Notes: generated by a model not told the origin, from the letters alone. A stretch of 64,000 nucleotides of DNA from Thalassia testudinum (GCA_037157565.1 JAZHRO010000046.1:19918224-19982223); one strand, 5' to 3'. Numbered from the stretch's first letter, positions 1 to 11,460 are shown. Numbers and translations: made by a program.

Positions 1-387
1 ATTACATCAAATTGGATTTCAAAATTGCACTTAAGCACACATACATTCAAAGTTACATGATAAGCCACTACACATGCATCATCTACATATTTTGGGAGCT
101 TGATTTCTGACATGGAATTTACATAAATAGTCCATAACTTCTCATGAAATTGCAAGTTAGAATCAGAGCAGCATATTTGTTTAATTGATTTCATGAATGT
201 CTCTGTGAACAAGATGGCTACATACTCTGAATTTATTGTAGTCATACCTCCTTGTGGATACGACCTAATCCATCATGGCTAGTTTTACTGATAACTTGTT
301 TCATTCGAGATTTTTCCACCACGCGATTTCACTGCAACGACATTTTTCTAATACACATTATTTCTGCAAGTGAAAAACCCCAACCCA
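1..387 (+). repeat. 3' end of the 5' LTR of element A
   Basis: This stretch aligns end to end with 10220-10607 at about 90% identity and stops where the primer site begins. It ends in CA like its partner, although the last few bases are uncertain because the two copies differ slightly there. Most of this LTR lies to the left of the window. Confidence 0.9.
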
Positions 388-388
388 A

Positions 389-406
389 TGGTGCCGTTGT
401 CGGGGA
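389..406 (+). other. Primer binding site of element A (tRNA-Asp type)
   Basis: The 18 bases TGGTGCCGTTGTCGGGGA follow the LTR end and match the complement of the 3' end of plant tRNA-Asp (TGGCGCCGTTGCCGGGGA) with two transitions. This is the usual primer site of Athila-lineage elements. The following GGCAAC extends the similarity seen at the primer sites of M1, M2 and P3. Confidence 0.88.
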
Positions 407-1717
407 GGCAACAGACGCAATAAATTCACCAAACTTATTTCTAATTATTCTGAGTTGCGCATTTATCTAATCATTCCTTATCTTTTTCGTGCGAGGAATC
501 TGACAAGGCGACAAGCGTAACTGAGAGACGACGTCTACCTTGAGTGACATCTACATGTGGAGATAATTGCAGGAACCTATCGGCCTTGATCCCACACGCG
601 TGGAAATGCATGGAGGACCATCTAGAAGGATTCTTCCTCTTAGACTTCTGATTTAGAATTTTAGAATAGAATCATTAGGATTAGCCTAGTTATTTGTTTT
701 CTCACCCTTGTACTCTGGGGCCAGTTTTTGGGGGAGTGTCCCCGATTCTTTAGATTCTAGGATCATTTTGTGGTAGTTAGATATTTTGATTGCGCATTTA
801 TTTTTACAAAAAAAAAGAAAGAAAATAAATCTGAACTGCCTGCTAGAAGCTGCATATCCATAGGACGACCATCTAGGATTGCTTGAGCAGCACCTAGATT
901 TTCTTACTGTATTGCGTGCATTTTTACATAGAAGAGTGCTGGAGCAAGGTATGCATTTCTTATCTTACTGCATCAATTATTTGCACATGCATTGCATCTA
1001 AACATAATTAAAGAAGACCACTTAAAATGATTTGAAAAGATTAATCAAGTGGTCACATTACTTCTTGAAAAGAAAGGAAAATATACAAGAAGTGTTTGAA
1101 TAACATGACTACGATTTTCAAAAGAAAAATCACTTTTCACAGTGTGATGCACACTTCTTGCACTGAGCACGCACTATAGGCACTGCACTAGGACTTGGAC
1201 CCTTAAGGCTATAGGCATTGATCTCTTTATCGATGCAAACACTCCTATCTCTCTTTGAAACAGTGGTATTAACATTTTCACAAGTGATTTGATACTCTAA
1301 GGAGGGGGACACCCCTTAAAGGAATTCAAGGGTAGTTAAGAGGCACCGCTAACGCATCACCTCAAAGGAAAGGTTCTCCCTACTTGCATCCCTTGGTTCC
1401 ATCCTTGGAGTACATTTTTACTTGAGCATCTGTGAATATCATTGCAGCAAAGTGTACATCTTTAGGGCACTCGAAGGTCAATTTAGGGTGAGTAATTGCT
1501 TGACAACTTGATTGATCACCCAAAAAGGAATAAAAGTAACCTCAACCGTCTTAACATTCATTGACCAGAAATTTCAAGTGCCTCATTTCTCTTATACCAC
1601 TTACGTGGGAATGGAGGAAAACTGCCTTGACTATATTTGGCCAAGCTGAAGAGTTGGAAGAGGACTTAAAGAACTTTAAATCAACAAAAGACCTCTTGGC
1701 TTGTGTTTGCTTGGTGT
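407..1717 (+). other. Untranslated leader of element A
   Basis: No coding region is seen for 1.3 kb. The region is AT-rich with an A-rich patch at 808-830. A stretch at 1352-1382 with AAAGGAAAGGTTCTCCC resembles the leader block of M1, P2 and M2 only loosely. Long leaders before gag are normal in the Athila lineage. Confidence 0.7.
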
Positions 1718-3300
1718 ATGTTTGGTAGGCACTCTCTTAGAAATAGTCTTATTTTCAACCCTGAGCCTGACATAATTATTTGGGAAGCCAACCAAGAAAG
1801 AAGAAAAATGGTTGAAGAAAGACCTGAAGAAGAGATTAGGGTTGGTGAAAATTAGAGAACCTTGAGAGACTATTTCCTCCCTACAACCCATCAAGCCCTA
1901 CCTATCCGAAAACCTGGAGTGGATAATCCATATGAAATCAAGAGCAGCACCATATCTTTGCTCCCATCTTTTTATGGTACTGCTAGGGAGGATCCCAATA
2001 GGCATCTTGAGGAATTCATCAAGGTTTGTTCCACGGTGAAGCTCTAGGGCTTTGCTGATGAAGCCCTGATGAGGACTCTATTTCCATTCTCCCTAAAGGA
2101 TAAGGCCAAGCACTGGTATCATACCCTTGATGCAAGGGTAAATGATTGGGCCACCCTTAAGGGAGAATTCTTGAAAAAGTATTTTCCTATGAGTAAGACC
2201 AACCATTACAGAAGAGAGATTATGGGTTTTACTCAACAGGAAGGGGAGCAATTTCATGAGACTTGGGAGCACTTTAATGGCCTTCTTAGGTTATGGCCCC
2301 ACCATCAGGTGCCAAGATGGCAGTTGGTTGAAAGGTTCTATAGCGGATTATCTGAAAGTCACAGGCAAACCATCAATGCAGCCTGCTTAGGAACCTTTAT
2401 GACCAAAACTGAGGATGAAGCCTGGTCATTATTTGAAACATTAAGTGACAATTCCATACATATGTCCTATGCCTATCAAGAAAGAAAACCACCAATTTTG
2501 CAGACGAAGATAGAGGCCCATGAAGCTGGGGCTACTCAGGATTTGGCTTATCAGATTTAATTGTTGAACAAAAACTTTGATAGGCTTTTAGCAAACCCCG
2601 CCATGAACCTGCAAGCAGCCTCTATCTTTTAAGCTTCAAGTGAATGCTCCACTTGCCAAAGCACAACACATGCCACTACGGAGTGCCACCAGGAAAATCA
2701 ATTCCCTGAGTTGATTTAGAGCGACTTGAACACGGCCCAAGGTTTCCACCCACCTCCTCGTAATAACCCGAATTCTAATGCCTATAATCTGGGGTGGTGG
2801 AACCATCCAAACTTCTCATGGAAGCAAGGTGATGCTTCTAACTCAGGCAATACAAGACCCCTACCTCCCCAACCCATATACCAGCCATCCTATGAAAACC
2901 CTCCTCAACATAAGCCTTCTGAGATGAACTTAAAGCCATGATGAAAGCAATGAAAGAGCATCAAAATATGGTCATCCAATCTTAGAATAAGATGATTACT
3001 GATATGCAATCCCAAATTGGTCATCTTAATGAGGCAGTTAGGCAGCGTGATCCAGGGAAGTTGCCTAGCTCTTCTGAGGAGAACCCAAAGGGCAAGGGGG
3101 TCATATTCAGGGAGCACGCCCAAGCTGTGACCGTGCTGAGGAGTGGAAAGAAAATCGACAAGCCTGATAACACTCCTACAGTCACGTCTTAGGATTCCCC
3201 TCCTACACCCAACCTGACTTCCATCCCTACCGAGGAAAAGCCACACTTCTCTCCCTCGCTTGAAATCACCCACCCTGAGGATGTCGTCAGTTCGCCACCC
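1718..3300 (+). pseudogene. gag: gag of element A, broken
   Basis: Gag forms the retrotransposon core particle. The start is placed at the ATG at 1718 because that frame runs MFGRHSLRN and, after one TAG at 1853, continues into RTLRDYF and the region from 1862. The core gag domain is clear at 1970-2500: a DPNRHLEEF motif, LFPFSLKDKAKHWY, the region around FLKKYFP, and FYSGLSESHR. Stops at 1853 and 2045 and later ones, plus a frame change near 2940, break it. The C-terminal part (2720-3190) is rich in Asn and Pro with a NPNSNAYNLGWW segment that M1 and P2 share in form. No CCHC zinc knuckle is seen. It cannot encode a full protein. Confidence 0.85.
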
Positions 3301-3387
3301 CTTTCCCGCCATGACAATCCCTCTACCCAGAAGCTGAGGGTACCCTATCCAGAGTGCCTATCTGCTCCTGGGGAATCTTCTATTGGC

Positions 3388-4242
3388 TTGTCTAGAGCCA
3401 AGGATAGGACGGATGAAATTATGGACACTTTTAGGCAAGTCCTTATCAACTTGCCTCTGTTGGAAGCTATCAAACAGATCCCATCCTATGACAAGTTTCT
3501 AAAGGACCTATGCACTCAGAAGCGTCGATCTTGGAGACAAGTCCAAGCTAAGGTCATCCTGCCAGACCATGTTAGCTCAGTTCTCCAACATGGAACACCC
3601 CTCAAAATGAAAGACCCAGGGGCCCCATATATTTTAGTGGTTATTGGTAACCAACACATTGACGAGGCTCTGCTCGATCTAGGTACGGGGGTGAACATTT
3701 TACCGAGCTCTGTCTATGATCTTTTGGGAGGGGGTGAGTTAAAGCCTAGTCCAGTCATCCTCTAGGTCGCAGACAGATCGCTTAAGACACCATGGGGATT
3801 ACTGGAAGATGTCCTGGTGAGAGTGGAGGACTTCTTCTTCCCTATTGACTTTCTTGTGCTAGATACTAACCCATCGAATAAGCCAACTAAGCCGTCCATT
3901 ATTTTGGGACACCCCTTCCTAGCCACAACCAACGCCTCTATCAATTGTAGATCAAGGGCACTTAAAATGGGCATTGGGAACAAGAAGACCCAGTTGAATG
4001 TTTCTGATACTTACAAGCAATTCGGATTTGAAGATTGTTCTAATATTGAGGTTGTTGATGAAATAATTAAGGAGACTACTCCAGCACTCCTATGTAAAGA
4101 TCCCCTTCAAAAGGTCATTTCTAAGGACCATCCTCCGATTATTAAAGAAACTGAATGGGAAATACCCGAATTAGAAGAGTTGTTGGGGATACACACAGTC
4201 TCTATCTGCACCCTTGACCGTGAAGGTAGATCCACTACCTGA
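3388..4242 (+). pseudogene. pol (PR): Protease region of element A pol, broken
   Basis: This aspartic protease would cleave the element's own polyprotein. The catalytic motif is visible as LLDLGTGVNILP at about 3676-3712, with the D-L-G triad typical of Athila, followed by ILGHPFLATTNA near 3900-3935, the family's conserved flap/C-terminal signature. One TAG at 3763-3765 splits the domain in the same frame (3388-3765 and 3817-4242). The sequence upstream, around 3420-3600, is the gag-protease linker with the LPLLEAIKQIPSYDKFLKDLCT motif, also found in M1 at 36955-37278. The following RT is in another frame, so a frameshift lies between 4240 and 4308. Confidence 0.85.
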
Positions 4243-4307
4243 GGTGAGGACATCTCAACTTAAACCCTCAATCCAAAAGGCTCCTGAGTTGGAGTTGAAA
4301 CCCCCCC

Positions 4308-5123
4308 TTGAGCACATTGAAGTATGCTTTCCTTGGCCCTAATGACATGTGCCCTGTTATTATCTCGTTTGCATTATCTAAATCGCAGGAGGGAGCTCTG
4401 ATTGAGTGTTTACAAAGGCACAAGGAAGCAATTGCCTGGTCAATTGTTGATATTAAGGGTGTTGACCCCTCCCTTTGCATGCATCATATATACACGGACA
4501 AGTCTGTAAAATCCTTCCGAGACATGCAGAGAAGGCTCAATCCCAATATGCGGGAGGTTGTTAAAAAGGAGATTCTGAAATTGTTGGATGTAGGAATTAT
4601 CTATCCCATTTCAGATGGTAAATGGGTCAGTCCTATTCATGTGGTGCCTAAAAGGGTAGGAATCACTGTGGAAGAGAACGACCAAGGAGAGTTGGTAACC
4701 ACTAGACCCTCAACTGGTTGGAGGGTCTGCATTGATTACTGCTATTTAAACATGGCTACCCAGAAAGACCATTTCCCCTTACCATTTATCGATCAGATTT
4801 TGGAACGACTGGCGGGGAACAAGTACTTCTGTTTCCTTGACGGGTACTCTGGGTATAATCAGATAGCCGTCTTTCCTTACGATCAGGAGCATACCACCTT
4901 CATAAGTTCGTATGGCACATTTGCATTCCACCGAATGCCATTCAGGTTATGTAATGCTCTTGCCACTTTCCAACGATGTATGATGGCTATCTTTTCTTAT
5001 ATGATCGACCAGTTTGTTGAGATTTTCATGGATGACTTCTCCGGTTCATCATTTGACCTATGCCTTTCGTACCTTGATAAAGTCTTAACCCGTTGCAAAG
5101 AGATAAAGCTGATGCTTAGCTAG
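4308..5123 (+). pseudogene. pol (RT): Reverse transcriptase of element A, broken
   Basis: The RT domain copies the element RNA to DNA. The fingers begin with the KKEILKLLDVGIIYPISDGKWVS segment, followed by WRVCIDYCYLN and FPLPFIDQILERLAG, and the active-site strand reads IFMDDFSG, keeping the two catalytic aspartates. The Athila signature around LCNALATFQRCMM is at about 4950-4985. A TGG-to-TAG-like stop at 5121-5123 separates it from RNase H, which continues in the same frame at 5139. Residues that are usually conserved are changed, for example DYCYLN for the usual DYRKLN, so loss of function is likely. Confidence 0.88.
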
Positions 5124-5138
5124 GAGAAAAGCCACTTT

Positions 5139-5812
5139 ATGGTCCAGCAAGGGATTGTGTTAGGGCATGCAGTTTCCGAGAGAGGATTAGAGGTGGATAC
5201 CGCAAAAATTGATTCCATCGCTAAGCTTCCATCTCCCACCAATGTTTATCAGGTTAGATCTTTCCTTGGCCATGCTAGGTTCTATAAGTGCTTCATTAGA
5301 GATTTCAATAAAATCTCTAAGCCACTCTATGACCTGTTAGCAATGGATGTCTCCTTCGATTTTGATGATAGATGTGGCGAGGCTTTCCAAGTCTTGAAGA
5401 AAGCCCTTATTACCATGCCGATTCTCCAAGCACCAGATTGGACCTTCTCATTTGAGCTAATGTGCAATGCTTCTAATTTTGCAATGGGAGTGATCTTAGG
5501 TCAAAGGGGTGATGGTAAACCTCATGTACTGCATTATGCCAGCAAGACCCTTACGGATCCTCAGCAAAACTACACGTTCACTAAAAAGGAGCTTCTTGCT
5601 ATAGTGTTTGCTTTGGAAAAGTTTCGATCTTAACTTTTGGGATCCAAGGTTGTGGTGTTCGCTGATCATTCAGCTTTAAAGCATCTTCTTGCTAGAAAGG
5701 ACACCAAACATCGCCTAATTCATTGGATTCTGCTACTCCAGGAGTTTGACTTGGAATTAAAGATAAGAAAGGAGTTGAGAATGTGGTAGTAGATCATCTG
5801 TCTAGGATCCCT
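5139..5812 (+). pseudogene. pol (RH): RT connection and RNase H of element A, broken
   Basis: RNase H degrades the RNA strand after copying. The segment VRSFLGHARFYKCFIRDF marks the RT-RNase H connection. The RNase H core follows: LMCNASNFAMGVILGQ with the first acidic residue changed from the usual D to N, then YTFTKKELLAIVFALEKFRS with the conserved E. A TAA at 5631-5633 and a frame change near 5757-5765 break the rest. The remnants [14 protein letters not shown] and [11 protein letters not shown] codons run on to about 5812. Confidence 0.82.
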
Positions 5813-6059
5813 ATTGAGGCATCAAACCTTGCTGGCAGTATCCAAAAGACTTTCCCTTATGAGTCTCTGATGGCTGTGGGGCCAAAACTTGGTTCGCTGA
5901 CATAGTGAACTATCTGGTCACGGGCATTACCCCCAATAGTTGGGACAAGTAGAAGCAAGATAGGTTTCTTGCTGACGCTAAATTTTATCACTGGGAGAAA
6001 CCCGAGCTTTTTAGAATAGGCCCTGACTAGATTTTTTGTCGTTGCATCCCTGACAAAGA

Positions 6060-7190
6060 ACAATGGAGTGTTCTGAGTTTCTGCCATGACCTCCACTGTG
6101 GAGGGCATTTTGGTGGAAAAATGACTGCCCAGAAGGTTTTTCAATTTGGCTTTTGGTGGCCCACATTATTCTGAGATGCACATACATATGTTGGTGCATG
6201 TCTACGTTGCCAGCAGATGGGAACCATCGGAAAAAGGGATGAGATGCCCCAGCAACCTATTCTCCCCGTTGAGATCTTTGACATTTGGGGCATTGACTTC
6301 ATGGGTCCCTTTCCTATGTCCTTCAGATATGAATACATCCTTGTGGTTGTGGACTATGTATCGAAATGGATAGAAGCCATACCCACGTGGACCAACGACC
6401 ATTCCGTGGTCTTGGATTTTGTTAGGGCTAATATCATTTCTCAATACGGGTGCCTAAGGACGATCATAAGTGATGGAGGACCTCACTTCAAGAACGTACA
6501 CTTCACAAGACTACTCCAAAATTTGGGAGTCAACCACATGATAGCCACACCTTACCATCCCCAAACGAGTGGACAAGTTGAAGTGTATAATTGGAAGATT
6601 AAATGAATTTTAGAAAAAACTGTCAGGCCCGACTGTAAGGATTGGTCTAAAAAACTAAATGATGCTCTTTGAGCCTATAGAATCGCATATAAGACTCCCT
6701 TGGGTATGTCCCCTTTCCATCTTGTCTATGGAAAGATGTGTCATCTTCCTGTTGAAATCCAACACAAATCCTATTGGGCTATTAAAAACATTAACTTGAA
6801 TCTAGATAAGTGGGAAAGGCAAGTATGCTAGAGTTAAGTGAGCTTGAGGAGCTTCGTAATGAAGCCTTTGAAACTTCTCAAGCTTACAAGCAACGTACAA
6901 AGGTCTTCCATGATAATCACATCATTAGAAAGACCTTTGAGCCCAACTAGTGGGTCTGGCTTTTTAATTCTAGACTTAACTTATTTCCAAGAAAGCTAAA
7001 GTCCCGCTGAAATGGGCCATACGTTGTTATCAATGCCTTCCCTCATGGAGCTATTGAGATTCAGAACCCTACTTATGGCATGAGATTTAAGGTAAATGGC
7101 CAATGACTTAAACCTTATGTTACTCTTTCAGTGGCCAAGTTTTGGACGCACTTCGGCTTGAGGAGACCTAGCTCCTCCCACTCTCCTCCT
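6060..7190 (+). pseudogene. pol (INT): Integrase of element A, broken
   Basis: Integrase inserts the DNA copy. The zinc-binding HHCC module is present in degraded form at about 6079-6215 (FCHD, GGHF, CLRCQQ). The catalytic core runs from WGIDFMGPF (first D near 6297) through ISDGGPHF (second D near 6474) to TSGQVEVYN (E near 6580), so the DDE triad is still readable. After a TGA at 6604 come AYRIAYKTPLGMSPFHLVYGK and the Gly-Pro-Tyr module near 7010. Several stops and shifts follow. The M1 integrase at 22733-23860 is the closest relative here. Confidence 0.86.
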
Positions 7191-7240
7191 CAGGTGATAT
7201 TCTTCTGTCTTTATTTTTCCAATGAGGACATTGTCAGTCT

Positions 7241-7257
7241 TAGGCATGGGGGGTATA
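7241..7257 (+). promoter_or_regulatory. Internal polypurine tract of element A
   Basis: TAGGCATGGGGGGTATA sits just after pol and 1.6 kb before the LTR, with AATGAGGACATTG immediately upstream. Equivalent tracts occur in M1 (22456-22474), M2 (53768-53784) and, weaker, M0 (12797-12812). Such a tract could prime a second plus-strand DNA start, which is an inference. Confidence 0.65.
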
Positions 7258-7976
7258 ACCTAAGGATGTTTATAGCATTTATAAATATTTGCATGCATTT
7301 AGGATAGTGCATTAGCCAAATATATATATATATAAAATAAAATCTCTTTTGTTTCTTGAGCTGAATTGGTTAGTCTCGAGCAAAAGTTCTTATCAAGGAG
7401 GTTTTATTAAAAATTTTCTTAGATTATTTCTAGGTTTAGAATCCAGTATAGTTACTTCACTTACACATAGACTGAATAATGGATCTTTGAAGAAAACCAA
7501 TAAGCATTTTTAGTCTACTAAACCCTTGGACAGATAAAAGGGAGTCAGGAAAACTATCTTCTATTAGATCCACCTCATATTTGTTAGAAGAAAGTGGAGA
7601 GATTACTGGTGCGCTAAGTCTAGTGCAAGGACTCTTAAGTTCTGGATAGTTAGATGAGGATACCTCAGATTTAGGCATAGTTTTCGCTCTCTATTCCTGC
7701 ATGCAAGCATTGTGTGAATTCCTGAGAGTCACCAAATAAGGCAGATACACAGAGATTGGGTCTTAATAAAACTATAACTATGGTGGATGGTTACAACCGT
7801 CCTTTATAGAGTCCTTGGTTGAAGGAGGATAATTGTGTCAAAGGTCAGAAATATGCTTGTCCTATCCATTCCTTTCCCGATGTTGATAGTAGGCACTTCC
7901 ACCAAATAAGCCACACAATATCCTCTTGACCATCATCATTTCTAATAATGCCTCATGAATAAAAGTCTACATTGTG

Positions 7977-8103
7977 TTATGATTTATATAAAATAAAAAG
8001 AAAAAGAAGAAAAAGAGAAAAAAAGGAAAGAAAAAAAAGAGAGAAATATTTATATTTAGAAAAAATATTAAAAAAAAAGAAAAAGAAAAAGAAAAAGAAA
8101 AGA
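7977..8103 (+). repeat. Purine-rich low-complexity tract (GAAA/AAAG)
   Basis: This is about 125 bases of nearly pure A and G on the coding strand of element A. The same tract in the same relative place lies on the coding strands of M1 (21400-21535, seen as pyrimidines) and M2 (53158-53240). Confidence 0.85.
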
Positions 8104-8813
8104 GTTCGAGCTTGGAGTTTCATCTTCTTGTCATTTTTTTCATTATATGTCGATGTTTTTGAGGCAACAACAAAAACACCCATTGCGATTCACCAAAGAT
8201 GACCCATACCTACTTTTTAGTATCTCTGAAGGTCAGAAATATTGGCTGAGTCCTCTAACTTTGTTGTAGGGTTATTAGGACTTTTATTGACATGTGAATG
8301 TCATGTGAGGCCACCAAATATTGAGTACATTTACAAAAAACTGGAAAGATATGTGATCTTAGAAAAGAAAGAAGGAAGAAAGAGAAAAAGAAAAGAGAGA
8401 GTGACTGAGCACAAGGGAATGCAAAGAGAGCATAGTGTTTAGCCTATCTCTGGGTTGACTTGTTTAATAATCTAAAGATCTAGAGTCGGTAGTACTAGAC
8501 TACATGTAGCACCAGATGAGTGTGAGCCATCAAATATTAACCCATTTGACTTAGTATCTCTTACCCAAGCCAAAAAGCTGGGGTCAAATTACAGATTATT
8601 TTCTGCTTTTTCCTGAGGGAAGCAGTTGCCTATCCAGTTAGAATTTTATCAAGGGTAAAGCGCGAGCTTTAGATGTAAGTTGACTTTTCACTTGGATCCA
8701 TTTACCAAGCTACTATCATTTCACATTTGTCTGGATTTCTAAGATTTTGGAATTAGAAAAGAAGAAATCTTTTGGTCACTTCCATTATTTTTCACTTTTG
8801 CTTGGCACTAGCA

Positions 8814-8827
8814 AGCATGGGGGCATT
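8814..8827 (+). promoter_or_regulatory. LTR-adjacent polypurine tract of element A
   Basis: The sequence AGCATGGGGGCATT lies directly before the TG that opens the 3' LTR, where plus-strand DNA synthesis is primed in LTR retrotransposons. Confidence 0.8.
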
Positions 8828-10607
8828 TGATGAGTCCAATTTATTGGACATTTAATTCGCTTAAGTACATTTAAATCATGCATCATTAGATTGCAAAAAG
8901 AATCAAGTAGTAGTTTATCTTAGTAAGAAGATATGTTGTTAAAAACTTCATACATATATGTTTTTGCAGGGTCATGTATGCAAATATCCAAATTCACCCA
9001 TCATCTCCATCACCAGTAGTGCGCTAGCTCTCACTGGCTTCCTTCTCATCGGCCTCAACGGATCAGTCACCCAAATCAGCAGAATCTCACGCAATGACTT
9101 GTGGCACTGCCGCATCGCCAATATTGTTGGAGACTATCTTAGGGAGGAAACAAAAAGACGTACTCGACATATAAAAAGAGGAGGATGGCCGGAGGGGGGA
9201 GGAGATCTTGATCCATCGACTTCCCCACCACCACTACGGAGAAGGCTTGCACCTTGACCTTCGAGCATTCACCGTGGATCAGTGCGAACTCCATCGCCTC
9301 TCCACTTTCATTCACCTTCACTTTCGTGTGCACGGTGATAGCATGTGTGCCCCCACGCCATCAACCACGTGCAACCCAGCCACTGTCCCCCACTTTTCAC
9401 CACAACCCCCCTCTCCTCCGTGCACCAACACCTATACTGTGTGCCTTCCTCCGCCACCCGCAGCAGGAGGAACCCCAACGTCATCAGTCTTCCTCCTCTC
9501 ACTCCACCCAATAGGATCAAAGCCACCACCGCCTGCAGAACCCTCTTCGATCATCTTCCTTCCCAGTCATACACAACACCCCTCATCGCATCACCACATG
9601 TCGACCTCCTCCTTCGATCCCCATAGCAACACCTAATGCCCTCATTGCGAGTGAGCACCAGCAGCCACCTCCAACTTCGCATGTAGCCCACCTCACGGCC
9701 AGCAAGCCAATGCTTAGTCTCCTCATCTTCTTCTTCTTCGTGGTGGCAGAGGAAGAACCCAAAACTCCATGTGGCCCCTCCACATGCAGCCAACCTTTGA
9801 GGCCACGAAGCTTCGTGCCAGCGCCTCCAATGAAGTCACCGCACCCTCACAAGCTTCGCCACACCTTCTGAAGGTCAGTGAAAGGCCACACATGCAGGTG
9901 AGCCACCATCGACGCCGGCCATCCTCCTCGTCATCGACAAGACCGCCAACCACCGTTTGACGTGCCATCACCGCCCACGCGTAGCCCTCATCGCAGGCAA
10001 CCTCCACCAAGCTTTGCATGATCCGCCATCACCTCCTCTTCGTGCGAGAACAAGGGGAATTAATCCCCTATTTTTGCTACAGGGAGTACTCAATTAAAAA
10101 TTACATTGAATGCCATTGAAGCAGGATTGAATTTTGGATTTTTGGTTATTTATTATGTAAACATTATGGTAGCACCCTCATATTCTTACGATATTACTCA
10201 ACGCATATTATCACCTTTGATTGCATCAAATTGGATTTCAAAATTGCACTTAAGCACACATACATTCAAAGTTACATGACATGCCAATGCACATGCATCA
10301 TCTACATATTTTGGGAGCTTGATTTCTGAAGTGGAAATTATATAAATAGTCCATAACTTCTCATGAAATTACAAGTTACACTCAGAGCAGCATATTTATT
10401 AAATTGATTTCACTAATGTCTCTGGGAACATGATGGCTACATACCCGTGAATTTATTGCAGTCGTACCTCCCTATGGATACGACCTAATCCATCGTGGTT
10501 AGTTTACTGATAACTTGTTTTGTTCGGGATTTTTCCACCACGTGATTTTACTGCGACAACATATTTTTCTGATACACATTATTTCTGCAAGCGAAAAACC
10601 TCAACCA
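8828..10607 (+). repeat. 3' LTR of element A
   Basis: The LTR opens with TGATGAG after the polypurine tract and ends in CA at 10607, where similarity to the 5' LTR stops. It is about 1.78 kb. It contains a TATA box at 9170-9178 and a C-rich, CACC-rich stretch at 9200-10030. That stretch creates several overlapping open frames, which I regard as chance. A perfect palindrome GTCCAATTTATTGGAC lies at 8834-8849. Confidence 0.9.
9170..9178 (+). promoter_or_regulatory. Candidate TATA box of the element A LTR
   Basis: TATAAAAAG lies about 340 bases into the LTR. TATA boxes of the same form occur in the LTRs of M2, P3 and F on their sense strands, which supports the call. Confidence 0.55.
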
Positions 10608-11460
10608 CCTGGGCTGCAACTGGTCACTGCAATGATGAAATGGAGGAGACACCGTGCTTATAACTAGCGGTCGACAAAGGAGGAAGAAGAACTAGAGACG
10701 TGGAGGAAATGATCTACTTAAGGTTGTAGGGAGTCAATGATGTCGCACGCGAGCTTAGGGGGTCATTTAAGTAGGTGCGCGAGTGATTTGGATCACTGTG
10801 AAGGTTAGATTAGTCTCGTAGAGTTTTCATGGTGGAAATGGGATCTAAAGAGCGTGGTGTTCAAATTAGGTAAGGATCGACCGTAGGATCAGCAAAGATG
10901 GAGATCAACAGCACCTGTAGCTCGTGTTCTTCACAAGACAATAGGTGTGCAGGCAAATTATGGAGAAGCCCTTTAAAGCAAAATGATGCATATTTTGTGA
11001 AGAATCCTATAAATGGTTGAAAGGATGTCAGAACGGTCCCTGAAATTTTGTAAAAGGCCCTTATGGCTTTGGAGAAAGGTCCTTGAAGGTTTTAAGCTAA
11101 AGAAAATGTATATGATTAAGGACCTAAATGTAGTGTGATGGTTTCAAGGTCCTATTGATGTCTAAATGCAACCAAATTTTTATGATAGCTTAATTGAACT
11201 TTTAGAACATGATTTCACTCTCGATTTAGACTTTTGAACTCAGAAATGTGTTCAATTTGCAATTGAATCATCATTTTGCATTTGTGAATAGAATATCTCA
11301 TTATTTGACCTAATTATGCATTTTTAACCCAAATTTGATGTTTTAGGTCATTTTCCTTAATTTCCACACTTTAACCCTTTTATCATGTTAATAATATAGT
11401 GTTTAACCTAGTTTCTAGCTTAACTTGGACATTTTAGCTATGATGAGCCACACCTCATCA
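10608..11460 (-). repeat. Partial 3' LTR of M0 (U3 end)
   Basis: It ends at 11460 with the palindrome TGATGAGCCACACCTCATCA directly beside TACCCCCATGCTTAGG, a polypurine tract read on the minus strand. The left limit is the end of element A, taken as an insertion in this LTR. Most of the LTR would then lie left of the window. Confidence 0.6.

Larger units (their letters stand above)
7190..8813 (+). other. 3' non-coding region of element A
   Basis: Athila elements may carry an envelope-like ORF here, but none is seen. The region contains an internal polypurine tract, the decamer CCACCAAATA or near-copies at 7729, 7899, 8311 and 8526, and a purine tract at 7977-8103. The same order occurs, inverted, in M1 at 20691-22456. 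A short ORF over the purine tract is low complexity and not a gene. Confidence 0.75.
1..10607 (+). mobile_element. Element A: Athila-lineage Ty3/Gypsy LTR retrotransposon, degenerate
   Basis: The last 387 bases of a 5' LTR are seen at 1-387 and recur at 10220-10607 as the end of a full 3' LTR. Between them, in order, are a tRNA-Asp-type primer site, a leader, broken gag, protease, RT, RNase H and integrase, a non-coding 3' region and a polypurine tract. The RT phrase with LCNA-ATFQRCMMAIF and the integrase phrase WGIDFMGPF are typical of the Athila lineage. The two LTR ends differ at roughly 40 of 387 positions by hand count, so the insertion is old, and the coding part has many stops and frame changes. 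No envelope-like ORF follows pol. The left flank, and so the target duplication, is outside the window. Confidence 0.93.

Noticed and set aside
389..406. tRNA-Asp gene fragment
   Set aside because: The match is 18 bases at an LTR boundary, as a primer site, without the rest of a tRNA.
4308..7190. Endogenous pararetrovirus (caulimovirid) origin for the RT
   Set aside because: LTRs, a tRNA-Asp primer site and a DDE integrase are present, and the RT has Athila signatures. No movement protein or coat zinc motif of caulimovirids is seen.
7972..8202. Open frame over the purine tract
   Set aside because: It is a Lys/Arg/Glu run from (A,G)n sequence and has no coding character.
7258..8813. Envelope-like ORF expected in some Athila elements
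   Set aside because: Checked in A (7258-8813), M1 (20691-22455) and M2 (52522-53767). Only short frames, no signal peptide or membrane segment pattern.
9208..10019. Overlapping open frames on both strands in the A LTR
   Set aside because: C-rich, stop-poor sequence in an LTR, with Pro/His/Ser-rich products on one strand and mirror frames on the other. The other LTR copy is outside the window, and no domain is seen.
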